NCBI GenBank assembly: GCA_951635545.1
Contig: OX620685.1
Coordinates: 2,294,001 to 2,358,000, forward strand
DNA: 64,000 nt
Reading direction: 5' to 3'
From: CAG-873 sp910578365
Lineage (GTDB): Bacteria; Bacteroidota; Bacteroidia; Bacteroidales; Muribaculaceae
In this document: piece after piece, positions 1-8,957 of the stretch
Layout of the letters: each line of letters opens with the position of its first letter
Numbering within the stretch: position 1 is the stretch's first letter
Position numbers and translations under genes: made by a program
The notes under the pieces: generated by a model
Seen by the model: the letters and a program-made list of their open reading frames with translations, nothing else
What the model was told of the DNA's origin: nothing
Databases searched by the model: none

Positions 1-105
1 CGCCGACCGCACCTCAGTCTCGGCATGCTGACTCCCGATGAAGTGCATCGCGGAGCGGTACCCGGACGTAAGATCTGGAAAAAATATTACCTGAAATCTG
101 CATGA
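1..105 (+). CDS. IS3-family transposase OrfB, C-terminal end (cut by window edge)
   Basis: Frame is open from base 1 to the TGA at 103-105 and matches the C-terminus of the 293-aa OrfB copies elsewhere in the window (PHLSLGMLTPDEVHRGAVPG). The catalytic DDE residues lie outside the window. Only the 5' end is missing because of the window boundary; nothing indicates that the gene itself is broken. Confidence 0.9.
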   Translation, partial: RRPHLSLGMLTPDEVHRGAVPGRKIWKKYYLKSA

Positions 106-179
106 GTCAAGATTTTTCAGTACTTTTGCATACCCCAACCGACGGGACTGACGGTGATTGCACTGCAAGTCTCAAAAAT

Positions 180-300
180 CCCCGGGGCATCGAGCCCCGG
201 AGGATTTTACCCCAACCTCGGGGATCTCAGGCTCATACCTGCATGTCTCCACAGTCTTCGGACTGTTTAACATTCATTCATAATCTCAAACCCTCTGACC
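180..300. terminator. Hairpin pair in the IS3 right-end tail
   Basis: Downstream of OrfB every IS3 copy carries a GC-rich stem (CCGGGGC, loop ATCGA, GCCCCGG, extended by AATCC/GGATT) flanked by A and T runs, so it can terminate transcription in both directions. A second hairpin follows, with a TTCG loop (ACAGTC-TTCG-GACTGT). The same pair recurs in the tails at about 30188, 35244, 36850 and 58624. They probably insulate the element from outside transcription. Confidence 0.6.
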
Positions 301-325
301 CGTCAATATTTTTCAGGACGCCACA

Positions 326-1444
326 TGAATCGGCAGCTTAAAAAAGTTGCCGATTCTCTTGGTAATATTACTGATATTTAGTAATTTAGAGGTACTAAAC
401 AATAAATACTGTATCATGATTACCGAAAGTAAAGTTACTGAAATTTTTTGTATTGCAGATGATTTCTGCAAAGAATTTGAGGGTGAGATGGCAAAAAATG
501 CACTTCCGTCCACAACTGACACTCCAAAACGGAAAAGAAAGCGCATGATGTCGGATGCCGAGGTCATCACGATTCTGATCTGTTTCCACTTCAATTCGTA
601 CCGAAACTTCAAGCACTATTATCTGGGATGTGTGCGCATTCACTGGAAGCATCTGTTTCCGCAGACATTCTCCTACAACCGCTTCGTGGAGGTCATGCCC
701 CGATGTTTTGTGGCTATGACCATGTTCCTGCGACTTGCATGTTTCGGAGAGTGCACGGGAATAAGTTTTGTGGACAGCACCTGCATTCCGGTCATTCATA
801 ACAAGCGCCAGTTCAACATGAAAGTCTTCAAGGATATCGCGGCCAAGGGTAAGAGTACGATGGGATGGTATGTAGGCTTCAAGCTGCATCTGCTATGTAA
901 CGAAAAAGGGGAACTGATCAACTTCGTATTGACACGTGCCAATGTGGACGACCGCAATGAGGCAGTCATCGACACACTGACTGACAGGGTATTTGGAAAA
1001 CTATACGCTGACAAGGGATATATATCGCAGTCTCTTTTCGGGCATCTTTGGGATGATGGCATACATATTGTGACAGGTCTTCGCTCGAACATGAAACAGC
1101 GTCTCATGCCGTTCTATGACAGGATGATGCTTCGTAAAAGGAGCATCATCGAATCCATAAACGACATGCTGAAGAATGTGGCGCAGCTCGTCCACTCCCG
1201 CCATCGTAGTGTACACAACTTCCTCATGAACCTGCTTGCGGCAATGGGGGCGTATTGTTTCTTCGCCACAAAGCCGGAAGTGAACTTCGACTTTGAGGTA
1301 CCCGAGTCAAACGGGCAGCTTGTCCTCTGGGATTAACAACACCAAACTGTACAAATAAATCAGGCGACCTTGAAAGGCCGCCCAATACTCTATGTTGTCT
1401 TTTGCTTGGTTGAAAATCATAAAGTTCTTATCCCGAACTCGCGT
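326..1444 (+). mobile_element. IS982-family element (copy 1), left end missing
   Basis: Matches the complete 1151-bp copies at 26375-27525 and 47912-49062 except that the first ~33 bp, including the left inverted repeat, are replaced by the IS3 right end. The right inverted repeat, ending CTCGCGT at 1444, is intact. Without its left end this copy cannot transpose by itself. The bases after the right end are TATTA, the same pentamer that forms the target duplication of the 26375 copy. Confidence 0.92.
416..1336 (+). CDS. IS982-family transposase
   Basis: 306-aa DDE transposase that cuts and rejoins the ends of its own element. The N-terminal ~60 residues are basic (PKRKRKRMMSDAE). The catalytic core includes FVDSTCIPVIHNKRQ (first Asp), a GWYVGFKLHLLCNEKG block and NVDDRNE/LYADKGY (second Asp region), with the acidic residue expected in KRSIIESINDMLK. 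The length is normal for IS982. I chose ATG 416, which begins MITESKV; a longer frame opens at a TTG at 347 but adds only IS-end sequence. The gene appears intact although its element lacks the left end. Confidence 0.9.
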   Translation: MITESKVTEIFCIADDFCKEFEGEMAKNALPSTTDTPKRKRKRMMSDAEVITILICFHFNSYRNFKHYYLGCVRIHWKHLFPQTFSYNRFVEVMPRCFVAMTMFLRLACFGECTGISFVDSTCIPVIHNKRQFNMKVFKDIAAKGKSTMGWYVGFKLHLLCNEKGELINFVLTRANVDDRNEAVIDTLTDRVFGKLYADKGYISQSLFGHLWDDGIHIVTGLRSNMKQRLMPFYDRMMLRKRSIIESINDMLKNVAQLVHSRHRSVHNFLMNLLAAMGAYCFFATKPEVNFDFEVPESNGQLVLWD

Positions 1445-2410
1445 TATTACGTACACCTCAATCATTGGCGAGGCTGCGTTGACAATACTAATCCATTGAT
1501 TGTTCCGACAAGGGAAGACGCACAGGTGTATATGCGCTTGCGGGAGATAGAAAATAAACTCTATTGTTGCGCGGATAAGGAATCCCGCAAGTTATTACGC
1601 CAATTAAAAATTTATGAAACACAGTATGATTGGCGTCCGCGAAAGTCTGGTGATGATACTTTCGTCGGACTTATCTCTCCGACAGGAGAACAGTTGTTGC
1701 CTGACAGTTTCGCAGACGTATTTGCTCAATTTGACGCAATAAACGGTAAGCCGATTTTTGTGCCGGTTTCAAATGGGGAGGCATGGGCGCTGGTTTCGTT
1801 ATCCAATCCACATGTTCTGATGACCGGTTTTCAATACAATGCCATCATTCCGGAACGATGGGAGCGAAGTCTGTTTTTTGTTCAGGACAGAGAAACAAAG
1901 AAATGGGGTGCACTAAAGGTTACATACCCCTTTCTACATAAAAAGCCCTATGGGGACTGCCTGCCACTGCTTGAAACACTCATGCCTCCTATTGCGGATG
2001 ACATATATGAGGATGAATTGATTACGGAAAAAGAGCCGACTCTCTTCTTCATGACTCAGTGGGATGATAAGATTGGAATATTGACAGACTTCGGCTACTC
2101 AGATATAGTATATGATTCATACGAAGCGGACAATACAAAATGCACGTTCCGATTAATTCGGAATTACTGCAAGAGGGCACGCCGGGCGGATTATTGGCAT
2201 CCGGACGGGAAATATTTGCAGGCATACCGCCGTAACCGAGAAACACAAAAAGAAAGTAGGGTATGAAGATTCCAAATCGAAGTGCAAAACTTTGAGATGG
2301 GCATTAGTCGTTCTCCTCTCTCCTTCTGGCGAGGGGATGCCCAAGCGGCGGGGGCGGCCTAAACCGCCCCCAAGAGCGGACAGCAGCAGAACATACTGGC
2401 AATACAAAAT

Positions 2411-2432
2411 AAAAAAGGAGACCGAAGTCTCC
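2411..2432 (-). terminator. Terminator pointing out of IS30 upstream of its transposase
   Basis: On the minus strand the stem GGAGAC, loop TTCG, GTCTCC is followed by six T. It lies between the IS30 left end and the transposase promoter. The mirror copy is at 20196-20217 on the plus strand. It would stop antisense transcription leaving the element. Confidence 0.65.
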
Positions 2433-2459
2433 CTGAGATTAACTAACTTTGTATTGCTT

Positions 2460-3443
2460 ATGTACAGACAATTAACCTCGCAGCAAAGGTCGCAAATTTT
2501 TGCCTTACTGCAAAGAAAGACTCAGAGAAAAGAAATCGCCCTCATAGTGGGGTGCAGTCAGTCAACGCTTTGTCGTGAACTGAAGCGCAATTCCACAACC
2601 AAAGGCAACTATCTGTGGAAAAAGGCTCATGCCAAAGCCCTTGAACGCAGAAAGCGCACCACATCCAACCAGAGGCTCGACAGCGTGTTGGTGTGGCGTA
2701 TAAAACAGATGATTATTGACCACCAATGGTCACCAGAACAAATTCGTGGCGTGTTGGCCAAGGAAGGTGTTTCCGTATCCATACAGACCATTTACAACAT
2801 TATAAACGCTGATGAAAGCGGGATACTGCGCCGTCACCGCAGACATCCCAACTTCAGACGAAGACCAAAAGGCGAACGCAAACCCACTAAAGCCACCAAC
2901 ATACCAAACCGCACAAGCATACACGACAGACCGGCCGAGGCCGACGGCAGACGCTTTGGCGATTTTGAGATGGATCTTATTGTTGATGCCTACGGGCACG
3001 CGATTCTAGTGCTGCTTGAACGCATGACTGGCTTTGTGATGATGGAGAAACTACCTTACGGAAAAAGAGCCAAGCCATTGTCAAAGACTGTCGTGAGAAT
3101 GCTGTACGCATACCGTAAATATCTTAAAACCATCACTACTGACAACGGCAGCGAGTTCGCGGCACACCTCGACATCACCGCCGGATTACGCATCAAAGGT
3201 CTTGATGATGTGACTGTTTACTTTGCCGACAGCTACTGCTCATGGCAGAAAGGAGCGGTCGAAAACATCAACAAACTCATCCGCCAATACATCCCCAAAA
3301 AGTCAAATTTCAATGATTTCACTGACCTATACATCAAGAATGTCGCAAAGAAACTAAACCTCAGGCCACGGAAAAAACTCGGTTTCTCAAACCCGAAAAC
3401 CGAGTTCTTCAAACAAATCGCTAATTTTGCACTTGCCAGTTGA
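2460..3443 (+). CDS. IS30-family transposase
   Basis: 327-aa transposase with an N-terminal HTH (residues ~1-60: RKEIALIVGCSQSTLCRELK) and a C-terminal rve-type DDE core: DFEMDLIVDAYGHAILVLLE (Asp 1), TTDNGSEFAAH (Asp 2) and SWQKGAVENINKLIRQYIPK (Glu). The order and spacing are typical for IS30. I chose ATG 2460 because a TAACTTTG -7 box lies 11 bp upstream; a longer frame from 2292 runs through the noncoding IS end. Intact, and the protein matches the copy at 19185. Confidence 0.93.
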   Translation: MYRQLTSQQRSQIFALLQRKTQRKEIALIVGCSQSTLCRELKRNSTTKGNYLWKKAHAKALERRKRTTSNQRLDSVLVWRIKQMIIDHQWSPEQIRGVLAKEGVSVSIQTIYNIINADESGILRRHRRHPNFRRRPKGERKPTKATNIPNRTSIHDRPAEADGRRFGDFEMDLIVDAYGHAILVLLERMTGFVMMEKLPYGKRAKPLSKTVVRMLYAYRKYLKTITTDNGSEFAAHLDITAGLRIKGLDDVTVYFADSYCSWQKGAVENINKLIRQYIPKKSNFNDFTDLYIKNVAKKLNLRPRKKLGFSNPKTEFFKQIANFALAS

Positions 3444-3520
3444 ACCTGCGAAGAAAGTAGGGTAGAACAAAACGTGGCTCTTTTTTGCGCAATAATACCC
3501 TCGGAATGAAAAATTCTGCG

Positions 3521-3528
3521 TAACTTTG
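3521..3528 (+). promoter_or_regulatory. Bacteroidales -7 box for typA
   Basis: TAACTTTG fits the Bacteroidetes TAnnTTTG -7 consensus and sits ~44 bp before the typA ATG. The IS30 insertion ends 70 bp upstream, so the promoter survived. Confidence 0.65.
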
Positions 3529-3571
3529 CAGACTCAAACGCGATAGCGTTTCCATAGCTACACCTACATAT

Positions 3572-5368
3572 ATGCAGAATATTAGAAACATTGCAATCAT
3601 AGCACATGTCGACCATGGCAAGACAACCGTGGTTGACAAGATGCTTTTGGCAGGCAATCTCTTCCGTGAGAACCAGAATGCCGGCGAACTTATCCTGGAC
3701 AACAACGACCTCGAACGCGAGCGAGGTATAACCATCCTCTCCAAAAACGTATCAATAAACTACAAAGGCTATAAAATCAACATTATCGATACCCCGGGAC
3801 ACGCCGACTTCGGCGGTGAGGTAGAGCGTGTGCTGAATATGGCCGACGGCTGTCTGCTGCTGGTCGACGCCTTTGAGGGGCCTATGCCTCAGACCCGATT
3901 CGTGCTCCAGAAGGCAATTCAGATGGGGCTGAAGCCCGTGGTGGTGATTAATAAGGTCGACAAACCTAACTGCCGTCCCGACGAAGTGCAGGAGATGGTA
4001 TTCGATCTTATGTTCAATCTCGATGCCACTGAAGAACAGCTCGACTTCCCCACTATCTACGGCTCGGCCAAGGAAGGCTGGATGAGTACCGACTGGCAAA
4101 AGCCCACCGACAATATTCTGCCCCTGCTCGATGCAATCATCGAATACATACCCGAACCCACTGTGTACGAAGGCGACGCCCAGATGCTCATAACCTCGCT
4201 CGACTTCTCGAATTATGTGGGCCGTATAGCCGTCGGCCGTGTGCACCGCGGCGAACTGCGCGAGGGCATGGACATAGCGCTGTGCAAAAAAGACGGCACA
4301 GTGGTAAAGCAGCGCATCAAAGAACTTCATACTTTCGAAGGCATGGGCCGCAAGAAAGTCGAATCGGTAAAGAGCGGCGATATCTGTGCACTGGTTGGTA
4401 TTGACGGCTTTGAAATCGGCGATACCGTGGCAGCCCTCGAAAATCCGGAGCCGCTGCCACGTATAGCCATCGACGAGCCTACAATGTCGATGAGTTTCAC
4501 CATCAACGACAGCCCCTTCTTCGGCCGCGACGGCAAGTATGTGACATCGCGTCACATAGGCGACCGCCTGACCAAGGAGCTCGACCGCAATCTGGCTTTG
4601 CGTGTCACCAAGGCCGACCATGAAGATGTGTGGACGGTTTTCGGCCGCGGAGTCCTTCACCTGTCGGTTCTTATCGAAACCATGCGCCGCGAAGGCTACG
4701 AATTGCAGGTAGGCCAGCCCCAGGTTATAATCAAGGAAATCGACGGCAAGAAATGCGAGCCGGTAGAGCTGCTGACTGTAAACGTAACCGAAGAGTACTC
4801 GTCGAAAATCATCGATATGGTGACCCGCCGCAAAGGCGAACTGGTGTCGATGACCACCCAGAACGACCGAGTACACATGGAATTCCAGATACCCTCACGC
4901 GGTATCATAGGCCTGCGTAACAACGTGCTTACAGCTTCGGCAGGCGAGGCCATCATGGCCCACCGATTCCTGGAGTACCAGCCCTGGAAAGGCGATATCG
5001 AACGCCGCAGCAACGGCTCGCTCATAGCCCTTGAAGCCGGTACCGCCTACGCTTACGCCATAGACAAGCTGCAGGACCGAGGCCGCTTCTTCATCTTCCC
5101 TCAGGAAGAGGTATATGCCGGCCAGGTTGTAGGCGAGAACGCCAAGGACAACGATATAGTGGTGAACGTGACCAAGTCGAAGAAACTCACCAACATGCGT
5201 GCCTCCGGTGCCGACGACAAAGCCCGCATTGTGCCGCCGGTGGTATTTTCGCTCGAAGAAGCCCTCGAATATATAAAAGAAGACGAGTATGTGGAGGTTA
5301 CTCCCCACCACCTGCGACTGCGCAAGATTATACTTGATGAAATAGAACGAAAACGCGCCAACCGCTGA
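3572..5368 (+). CDS. typA: Translational GTPase TypA/BipA
   Basis: 598-aa ribosome-associated GTPase of the EF-G superfamily, involved in ribosome assembly and stress or low-temperature growth. The G motifs are in order: AHVDHGKTT (P-loop, residues ~11-19), RGITI (switch I Thr), DTPGHADFGGEV, and NKVDKP (guanine specificity). Domain II follows, then the EF-G III-like and V-like parts and the BipA-specific C-terminal domain (GTAYAYAIDKLQDRG onwards). Normal length. The stop overlaps the folP start by one base (TGATG), so the two are translationally coupled. Core-genome base composition and gene order; highly confident. Confidence 0.98.
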   Translation: MQNIRNIAIIAHVDHGKTTVVDKMLLAGNLFRENQNAGELILDNNDLERERGITILSKNVSINYKGYKINIIDTPGHADFGGEVERVLNMADGCLLLVDAFEGPMPQTRFVLQKAIQMGLKPVVVINKVDKPNCRPDEVQEMVFDLMFNLDATEEQLDFPTIYGSAKEGWMSTDWQKPTDNILPLLDAIIEYIPEPTVYEGDAQMLITSLDFSNYVGRIAVGRVHRGELREGMDIALCKKDGTVVKQRIKELHTFEGMGRKKVESVKSGDICALVGIDGFEIGDTVAALENPEPLPRIAIDEPTMSMSFTINDSPFFGRDGKYVTSRHIGDRLTKELDRNLALRVTKADHEDVWTVFGRGVLHLSVLIETMRREGYELQVGQPQVIIKEIDGKKCEPVELLTVNVTEEYSSKIIDMVTRRKGELVSMTTQNDRVHMEFQIPSRGIIGLRNNVLTASAGEAIMAHRFLEYQPWKGDIERRSNGSLIALEAGTAYAYAIDKLQDRGRFFIFPQEEVYAGQVVGENAKDNDIVVNVTKSKKLTNMRASGADDKARIVPPVVFSLEEALEYIKEDEYVEVTPHHLRLRKIILDEIERKRANR

Positions 5369-6207
5369 TGAATCCATTCACCCTAAATATCAACGGCAGG
5401 CTGGTTGAATACGACCGGCCTGCCGTTATGGGTATAATAAACGCTACTCCCGATTCATTCTACCCCGGCTCACGCACAGCCGATAGCCGTGCCGTAGCCG
5501 AGCGTGCCCGCATGATGCTCAGTCAGGGCGCCGACATGCTTGATTTAGGCGCATACTCATCGCGCTCCGGAGCCGCCGATGTGAGCGCCACCGATGAAGG
5601 CGACCGCCTGCACATGGCCCTCGACGCCATACGCTCGGTGAGCGCTGATGTGCCCGTGAGTGTGGATACTTTCCGTGCCGATGTAGCCGAAAAAGCGGTT
5701 ACAGAGTGGGGGGCCGACATAATCAACGATATATCAGGTGGCACGCTCGACCCCGATATGTTCGAAACCGTGGCACGCCTGCATGTACCCTACATACTCA
5801 TGCACATGCGCGGCACACCCGCCGACATGCAGCAGCACTGCAGCTATGGCGATGTAACCGCCGATGTGGCTGCCGACCTCAGCGCCAAGTTGCACCGTCT
5901 GTCGGTACTCGGAGTGAACGACGTCATAATCGACCCCGGATTCGGCTTCAGCAAGACACTGGAGCAGAACTACCGCATGCTGCGCGAACTCGACACATTC
6001 GGCCTCCTTGGCCGTCCGGTGCTTGTAGGAGTGTCGCGCAAATCAATGATTACCCGTCTGCTTGGCATAGGCAGCGAAGACGCCCTCAACGGTACCACTG
6101 CCGTGAACACACTGGCTCTCGACCGTGGCGCCTCAATACTGCGTGTACACGACGTTCAGGCCGCACGTCAGGCAGTGGAAATATACTGCGCCATGCAGCG
6201 ATTCTGA
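5368..6207 (+). CDS. folP: Dihydropteroate synthase
   Basis: 279-aa TIM-barrel enzyme that joins 6-hydroxymethyl-dihydropterin pyrophosphate to p-aminobenzoate in folate synthesis. Visible signatures: MGIINATPDSFYPGS (N-terminal pterin-binding loop), DLGAYSSRSGA (the usual DxGxxSTRPG with an altered end, as often seen in Bacteroidetes), INDISGG, MHMRGTPADMQ, IDPGFGFSKTLEQNY and GVSRKSMI. Full length. It overlaps typA by one base and is followed 27 bp later by cdaA, so the three probably form one operon. The folP-cdaA pairing is a common Bacteroidetes arrangement. Confidence 0.97.
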   Translation: MNPFTLNINGRLVEYDRPAVMGIINATPDSFYPGSRTADSRAVAERARMMLSQGADMLDLGAYSSRSGAADVSATDEGDRLHMALDAIRSVSADVPVSVDTFRADVAEKAVTEWGADIINDISGGTLDPDMFETVARLHVPYILMHMRGTPADMQQHCSYGDVTADVAADLSAKLHRLSVLGVNDVIIDPGFGFSKTLEQNYRMLRELDTFGLLGRPVLVGVSRKSMITRLLGIGSEDALNGTTAVNTLALDRGASILRVHDVQAARQAVEIYCAMQRF

Positions 6208-6234
6208 TAACCACCATATAATCTCTCCGGAAAT

Positions 6235-7002
6235 ATGATAGACTTCGGTATCAAAGACATAATAGACATACTGCTTGTAGCGCTGCTGCTGTACTATGTC
6301 TACCGGCTTATGAAAGAGTCGGGCACCATCAACATCTTCTATGGCGTCATGGCCTTTACCATACTGTGGGTTTTCGCCAGCGAGATATTCGACATGCGCC
6401 TGATAGGCTCGATACTCGACAAATTCATGGGCATAGGCCTGCTGATACTTGTAATACTCTTCCAGGACCAGATAAAACGCTTTCTGGTAGAAATGGGCTC
6501 ACACCGCCGATGGCGCTTTCTGCGCGCCCTTTTTCACCATCACAGCGAAGAAGACGACAAAAAGCACGAGTGGATTCTGGCAATAGTTTACGCCTGTATG
6601 TCAATGTCAAAAAGCAAAACGGGCGCCTTAATTGTTATAGAACAAACGATACCTCTCGACGACTACGAAAAGACGGGCGATATCATCGACGCGAGAATCA
6701 ACACTCGCCTGATAGAGAACATTTTTTTCAAGAACTCCCCGCTTCACGACGGCGCTTTGATTGTGGCCCACGGACGCCTTGTTTCGGCCGGCTGTATACT
6801 GCCGGTAAGTCACGACAGCGATGTGCCCCGCTCGCTTGGTCTGCGTCACCGTTCGGCATTGGGCATAGCGCAGGCCTGCGATGCCGCCGCCATAGTAGTG
6901 TCGGAAGAAACGGGCCGTATATCGTTTGCCTACCGCGGCAAACTGTACACGCGCCTGAGCAGCACCGACCTTGAGCACCGTCTGAGCGCGCTGACTTACT
7001 GA
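6235..7002 (+). CDS. cdaA: Diadenylate cyclase CdaA (c-di-AMP synthase)
   Basis: 255-aa membrane-bound enzyme that makes cyclic di-AMP from two ATP. Two or three hydrophobic segments fill the first ~80 residues (IIDILLVALLLYYVYRLM, FYGVMAFTILWVFA, GIGLLILVILF). The DisA_N catalytic domain follows, with GALIVIEQ, NSPLHDGALIV (the DGA motif) and GLRHRSALGIAQ (the RHR motif). Length and order are typical of CdaA/DacA. It is the last gene of the typA-folP-cdaA run; the AT-rich repeat tract after it separates it from the symporter gene. Confidence 0.97.
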   Translation: MIDFGIKDIIDILLVALLLYYVYRLMKESGTINIFYGVMAFTILWVFASEIFDMRLIGSILDKFMGIGLLILVILFQDQIKRFLVEMGSHRRWRFLRALFHHHSEEDDKKHEWILAIVYACMSMSKSKTGALIVIEQTIPLDDYEKTGDIIDARINTRLIENIFFKNSPLHDGALIVAHGRLVSAGCILPVSHDSDVPRSLGLRHRSALGIAQACDAAAIVVSEETGRISFAYRGKLYTRLSSTDLEHRLSALTY

Positions 7003-7007
7003 AGGCT

Positions 7008-7124
7008 TAATGTTTAATGTATAATGTATAATGTTTAATGTTTAATGTTTAACGCCTTTGGCAAGTTTTTATCGGTTGATACTAATTACTCACTACCTAC
7101 TAAACGTTAAACACTAAACGTTAA
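7008..7124. repeat. TAATGTTTA-type short tandem repeats with inverted counterpart
   Basis: Intergenic stretch in which units of AATGTTT or AATGTAT recur about seven times (7008-7050). After a short spacer, the reverse-complement units AAACGTTAAACACTAAACG follow (7103-7124). The two blocks could pair into a long AT-rich stem. It may act as a weak terminator or spacer between cdaA and the symporter; I see no gene. Confidence 0.6.
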
Positions 7125-7130
7125 TCCACT

Positions 7131-8507
7131 ATGTCAGAAAAAGCTAATTTCTCGTCCAAAATCGGCCTTGTGATGGCCACAGTAGGCTCGGCCGTAGGGC
7201 TGGGCAATGTATGGCGTTTTCCTGCCGAAACACAAGCCAACGGCGGGGCCGCTTTCCTGATAGTATATGTGGCATGCACCATACTGCTTGGTATTCCGGT
7301 GATGCTGGCCGAGTTTTCGCTTGGCCGTGCAGGCCGCAGCGATGCCGTGGGCGCATTCCGCCGGCTCTCTCCACACACAGCTTGGTGGGGTGTCGGCGCA
7401 GTGTCGATTGTGGCCTCGTATCTGATTCTGACATTCTACATGGTGGTTGCCGGCTGGACATTGATATATCTGATACAATCGGTCGACGGAGGTCTGTACG
7501 AAGGCATACAGACAATACACGGCACCGCGTCAGCCGACGGTTATTTCCAGCAGAAAATGAACGACTACATCTGCACCGACCTCACACCCTTGCTGGCCAC
7601 ATACGGCATGATAGCCCTGAACATAGGAGTGCTTATGTGGGGTGTACAGAAAGGCATAGAGCGCTTGAGCAACGTGCTTATGCCGGTGCTGTTTGTGATA
7701 TTGCTGGCGCTATGCTGTGTCACACTTACTCTGCCGGATGCAGGCGTGGGGCTGGAATACTTTCTTAAGCCCGATTTCAGTAAAATCACACCGGCGGTGC
7801 TGGTCAATGCCCTGGGGCAGACCTTCTTTTCGCTCAGCCTTGGCATGGGCATACTCATAACATACTCGGCATATTACCCCGCCGACACCAAGCTTGGCAA
7901 GACCTCCGGCATAGTATCGCTGATGTCGCTGCTGGTGGCCGTGCTTATGGGCTTTATCATATTCCCGGCAGTGACATCGTTCGGACTGGCCGACCACGAG
8001 CTTCGCGGAGCCACGCTAATATTCGTGACGCTACCCGAAGTATTCGCCAATCTGCCGGCACCGTGGCTTTGGTCGACCCTGTTCTTTGTACTGCTGCTTG
8101 TGGCGGCCCTTACCAGTTGCGTGTCGATAGCCGAGGTCACGATAGCCTTTATGCAGGACCGTCTGCATCTGAGCCGCGTCAAAGCCACTTTGGCCGTGTT
8201 GCTGCCGCTGGTGGCGCTTAGCGCGCTGTGTTCACTGTCGTTCGGCTCGCTGTCGGACTTCACCATATTCGGGCGTACCATCTTCGACTTCCTCGACAAT
8301 TTCGCCACCAACATACTGTTGCCGCTGGTATCCATCGGTGTGTGCGTATATGTAGGCTGGTTCGCCCCCAAGAGTCTGCTCAAACAAGAACTCACCAACT
8401 ACGACAGTCGCCGCAGCCGCAGCCATGCCGTGGTGCTTATGCTGATACGCTATCTGGCACCGCTGATGATAGCCTTGATACTGCTGTCCAACTTCGTTGA
8501 AATATGA
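7131..8507 (+). CDS. Sodium:neurotransmitter (SNF/NSS-family) symporter
   Basis: 458-aa inner-membrane transporter of the LeuT fold, probably importing an amino acid with Na+. The family signature is near the N-terminus: GSAVGLGNVWRFP followed by NGGAAFLIVY (TM1 and TM2). About eleven hydrophobic segments can be counted, typical of bacterial NSS members, which are shorter than eukaryotic ones. The QTFFSLSLGMGILITYSAY block corresponds to TM6, which carries substrate-binding residues. The substrate cannot be read from sequence. The next gene starts 4 bases before this stop, so the two are coupled. Confidence 0.95.
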   Translation: MSEKANFSSKIGLVMATVGSAVGLGNVWRFPAETQANGGAAFLIVYVACTILLGIPVMLAEFSLGRAGRSDAVGAFRRLSPHTAWWGVGAVSIVASYLILTFYMVVAGWTLIYLIQSVDGGLYEGIQTIHGTASADGYFQQKMNDYICTDLTPLLATYGMIALNIGVLMWGVQKGIERLSNVLMPVLFVILLALCCVTLTLPDAGVGLEYFLKPDFSKITPAVLVNALGQTFFSLSLGMGILITYSAYYPADTKLGKTSGIVSLMSLLVAVLMGFIIFPAVTSFGLADHELRGATLIFVTLPEVFANLPAPWLWSTLFFVLLLVAALTSCVSIAEVTIAFMQDRLHLSRVKATLAVLLPLVALSALCSLSFGSLSDFTIFGRTIFDFLDNFATNILLPLVSIGVCVYVGWFAPKSLLKQELTNYDSRRSRSHAVVLMLIRYLAPLMIALILLSNFVEI

Positions 8508-8839
8508 ACAGGCGACGTTTTACAAAGTCCGAAACTGTGGCATTATGCGTACTTGTGGCAGCATTGCTTGCAGCTACTTGCACCATGATGCCGAGCCGTA
8601 GTTCCGGCAATGAACTTGCCGCCGTAGCCGCCGCCGACAGTGTATATCGCGCTAAGGCCGACAGCCTCGACAGGCATGCCGACTCGCTGAGGAAAGCCGC
8701 TGCGGCACAACGGGCTGCCGTACGTGATAGCCTGCGTCAGGTACGCAGCAAGAAAAAAGCAGCCAAGGAAAAAAATGAATTTCAGCCACGTCGGCGCAAC
8801 TACCTCGACGAAACCCTCTCGCCGACTGAGGCTCGCTGA
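8504..8839 (+). CDS. Small single-TM, Ala/Arg/Asp-rich protein
   Basis: 111-aa protein overlapping the symporter stop (ATGA). A basic N-terminus (MNRRRF) precedes one hydrophobic segment (VALCVLVAALLAATC, residues ~12-27) that could be a signal anchor. The cysteine there lacks a clear lipobox. The rest is charged, helical and coiled-coil-like, with repeats of AxSLxRxADSLRK type. Family unknown to me. The tight overlap suggests an accessory to the transporter or simple co-transcription. A terminator follows directly. Confidence 0.75.
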   Translation: MNRRRFTKSETVALCVLVAALLAATCTMMPSRSSGNELAAVAAADSVYRAKADSLDRHADSLRKAAAAQRAAVRDSLRQVRSKKKAAKEKNEFQPRRRNYLDETLSPTEAR

Positions 8840-8860
8840 AATGCTATTTTTCAGCGTTTT
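8834..8860 (+). terminator. Rho-independent terminator after symporter operon
   Basis: Stem CGCTGAAA paired with TTTCAGCG, a 7-nt loop, then TTTT. The left arm overlaps the stop codon of the preceding small gene. Confidence 0.75.
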
Positions 8861-8957
8861 ATTCTGATTTTATAACTATCGGTTGTCATTGAATAGCAAA
8901 TCAAATCAGAAACTATCACAAACAATAATTTTATGCAAATAATATCCCGAATCTGCG

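Larger units (their letters stand above)
1..325 (+). mobile_element. IS3-family element, right-end portion (copy 0)
   Basis: Right 325 bp of the 1655-bp IS3-family element found complete at 28685, 33741, 36749 and 57121. It carries the last 34 codons of OrfB, then a ~220-bp tail with two hairpins and the right inverted repeat ending in CA. It differs from the other copies by one base (ATC instead of CTC near position 87, Leu to Ile). It abuts an IS982 element that has lost its outer left end, so the two are joined directly. Confidence 0.93.
2264..3450 (+). mobile_element. IS30-family element (copy 1)
   Basis: 1187-bp element, matching the copy at 19178-20364. Imperfect inverted repeats share the core AAGTGCAAAA near each end. 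It is flanked by a perfect 14-bp direct repeat, AAGAAAGTAGGGTA, at 2250-2263 and 3451-3464. That is longer than the 2-4 bp of classical IS30 but within what some family members produce. It sits in the last codons of the gene upstream of typA and does not touch the typA promoter. Confidence 0.93.
1445..3508 (+). pseudogene. Unknown (WG-repeat-like) protein, cut by IS982 and interrupted by IS30
   Basis: The 5' end was lost at the IS982 right end (1444) and the 3' end is split by IS30 (2264-3450). Removing IS30 and one copy of its 14-bp target duplication restores an open frame: 1445-2263 joins 3465-3508 and ends at TGA 3506-3508, adding 14 residues. The remaining ~286 residues contain short blocks such as FVGLISPTGEQLLP, WALVSLSNPHVL and KKWGALKV that recall degenerate WG repeats, but I do not recognise the family with confidence. 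IS982 sequence now supplies an in-frame start of ~25 residues, which creates a chimera. Not expected to be functional. Confidence 0.6.

Noticed and set aside
1370..2266. Intact 298-aa protein
   Set aside because: Its first ~25 residues come from the IS982 end and its last two from the IS30 junction; it is a truncated gene.
3752..4876. 374-codon antisense ORF in typA
   Set aside because: Shadow of a high-GC, codon-biased gene; no homology-like motif.
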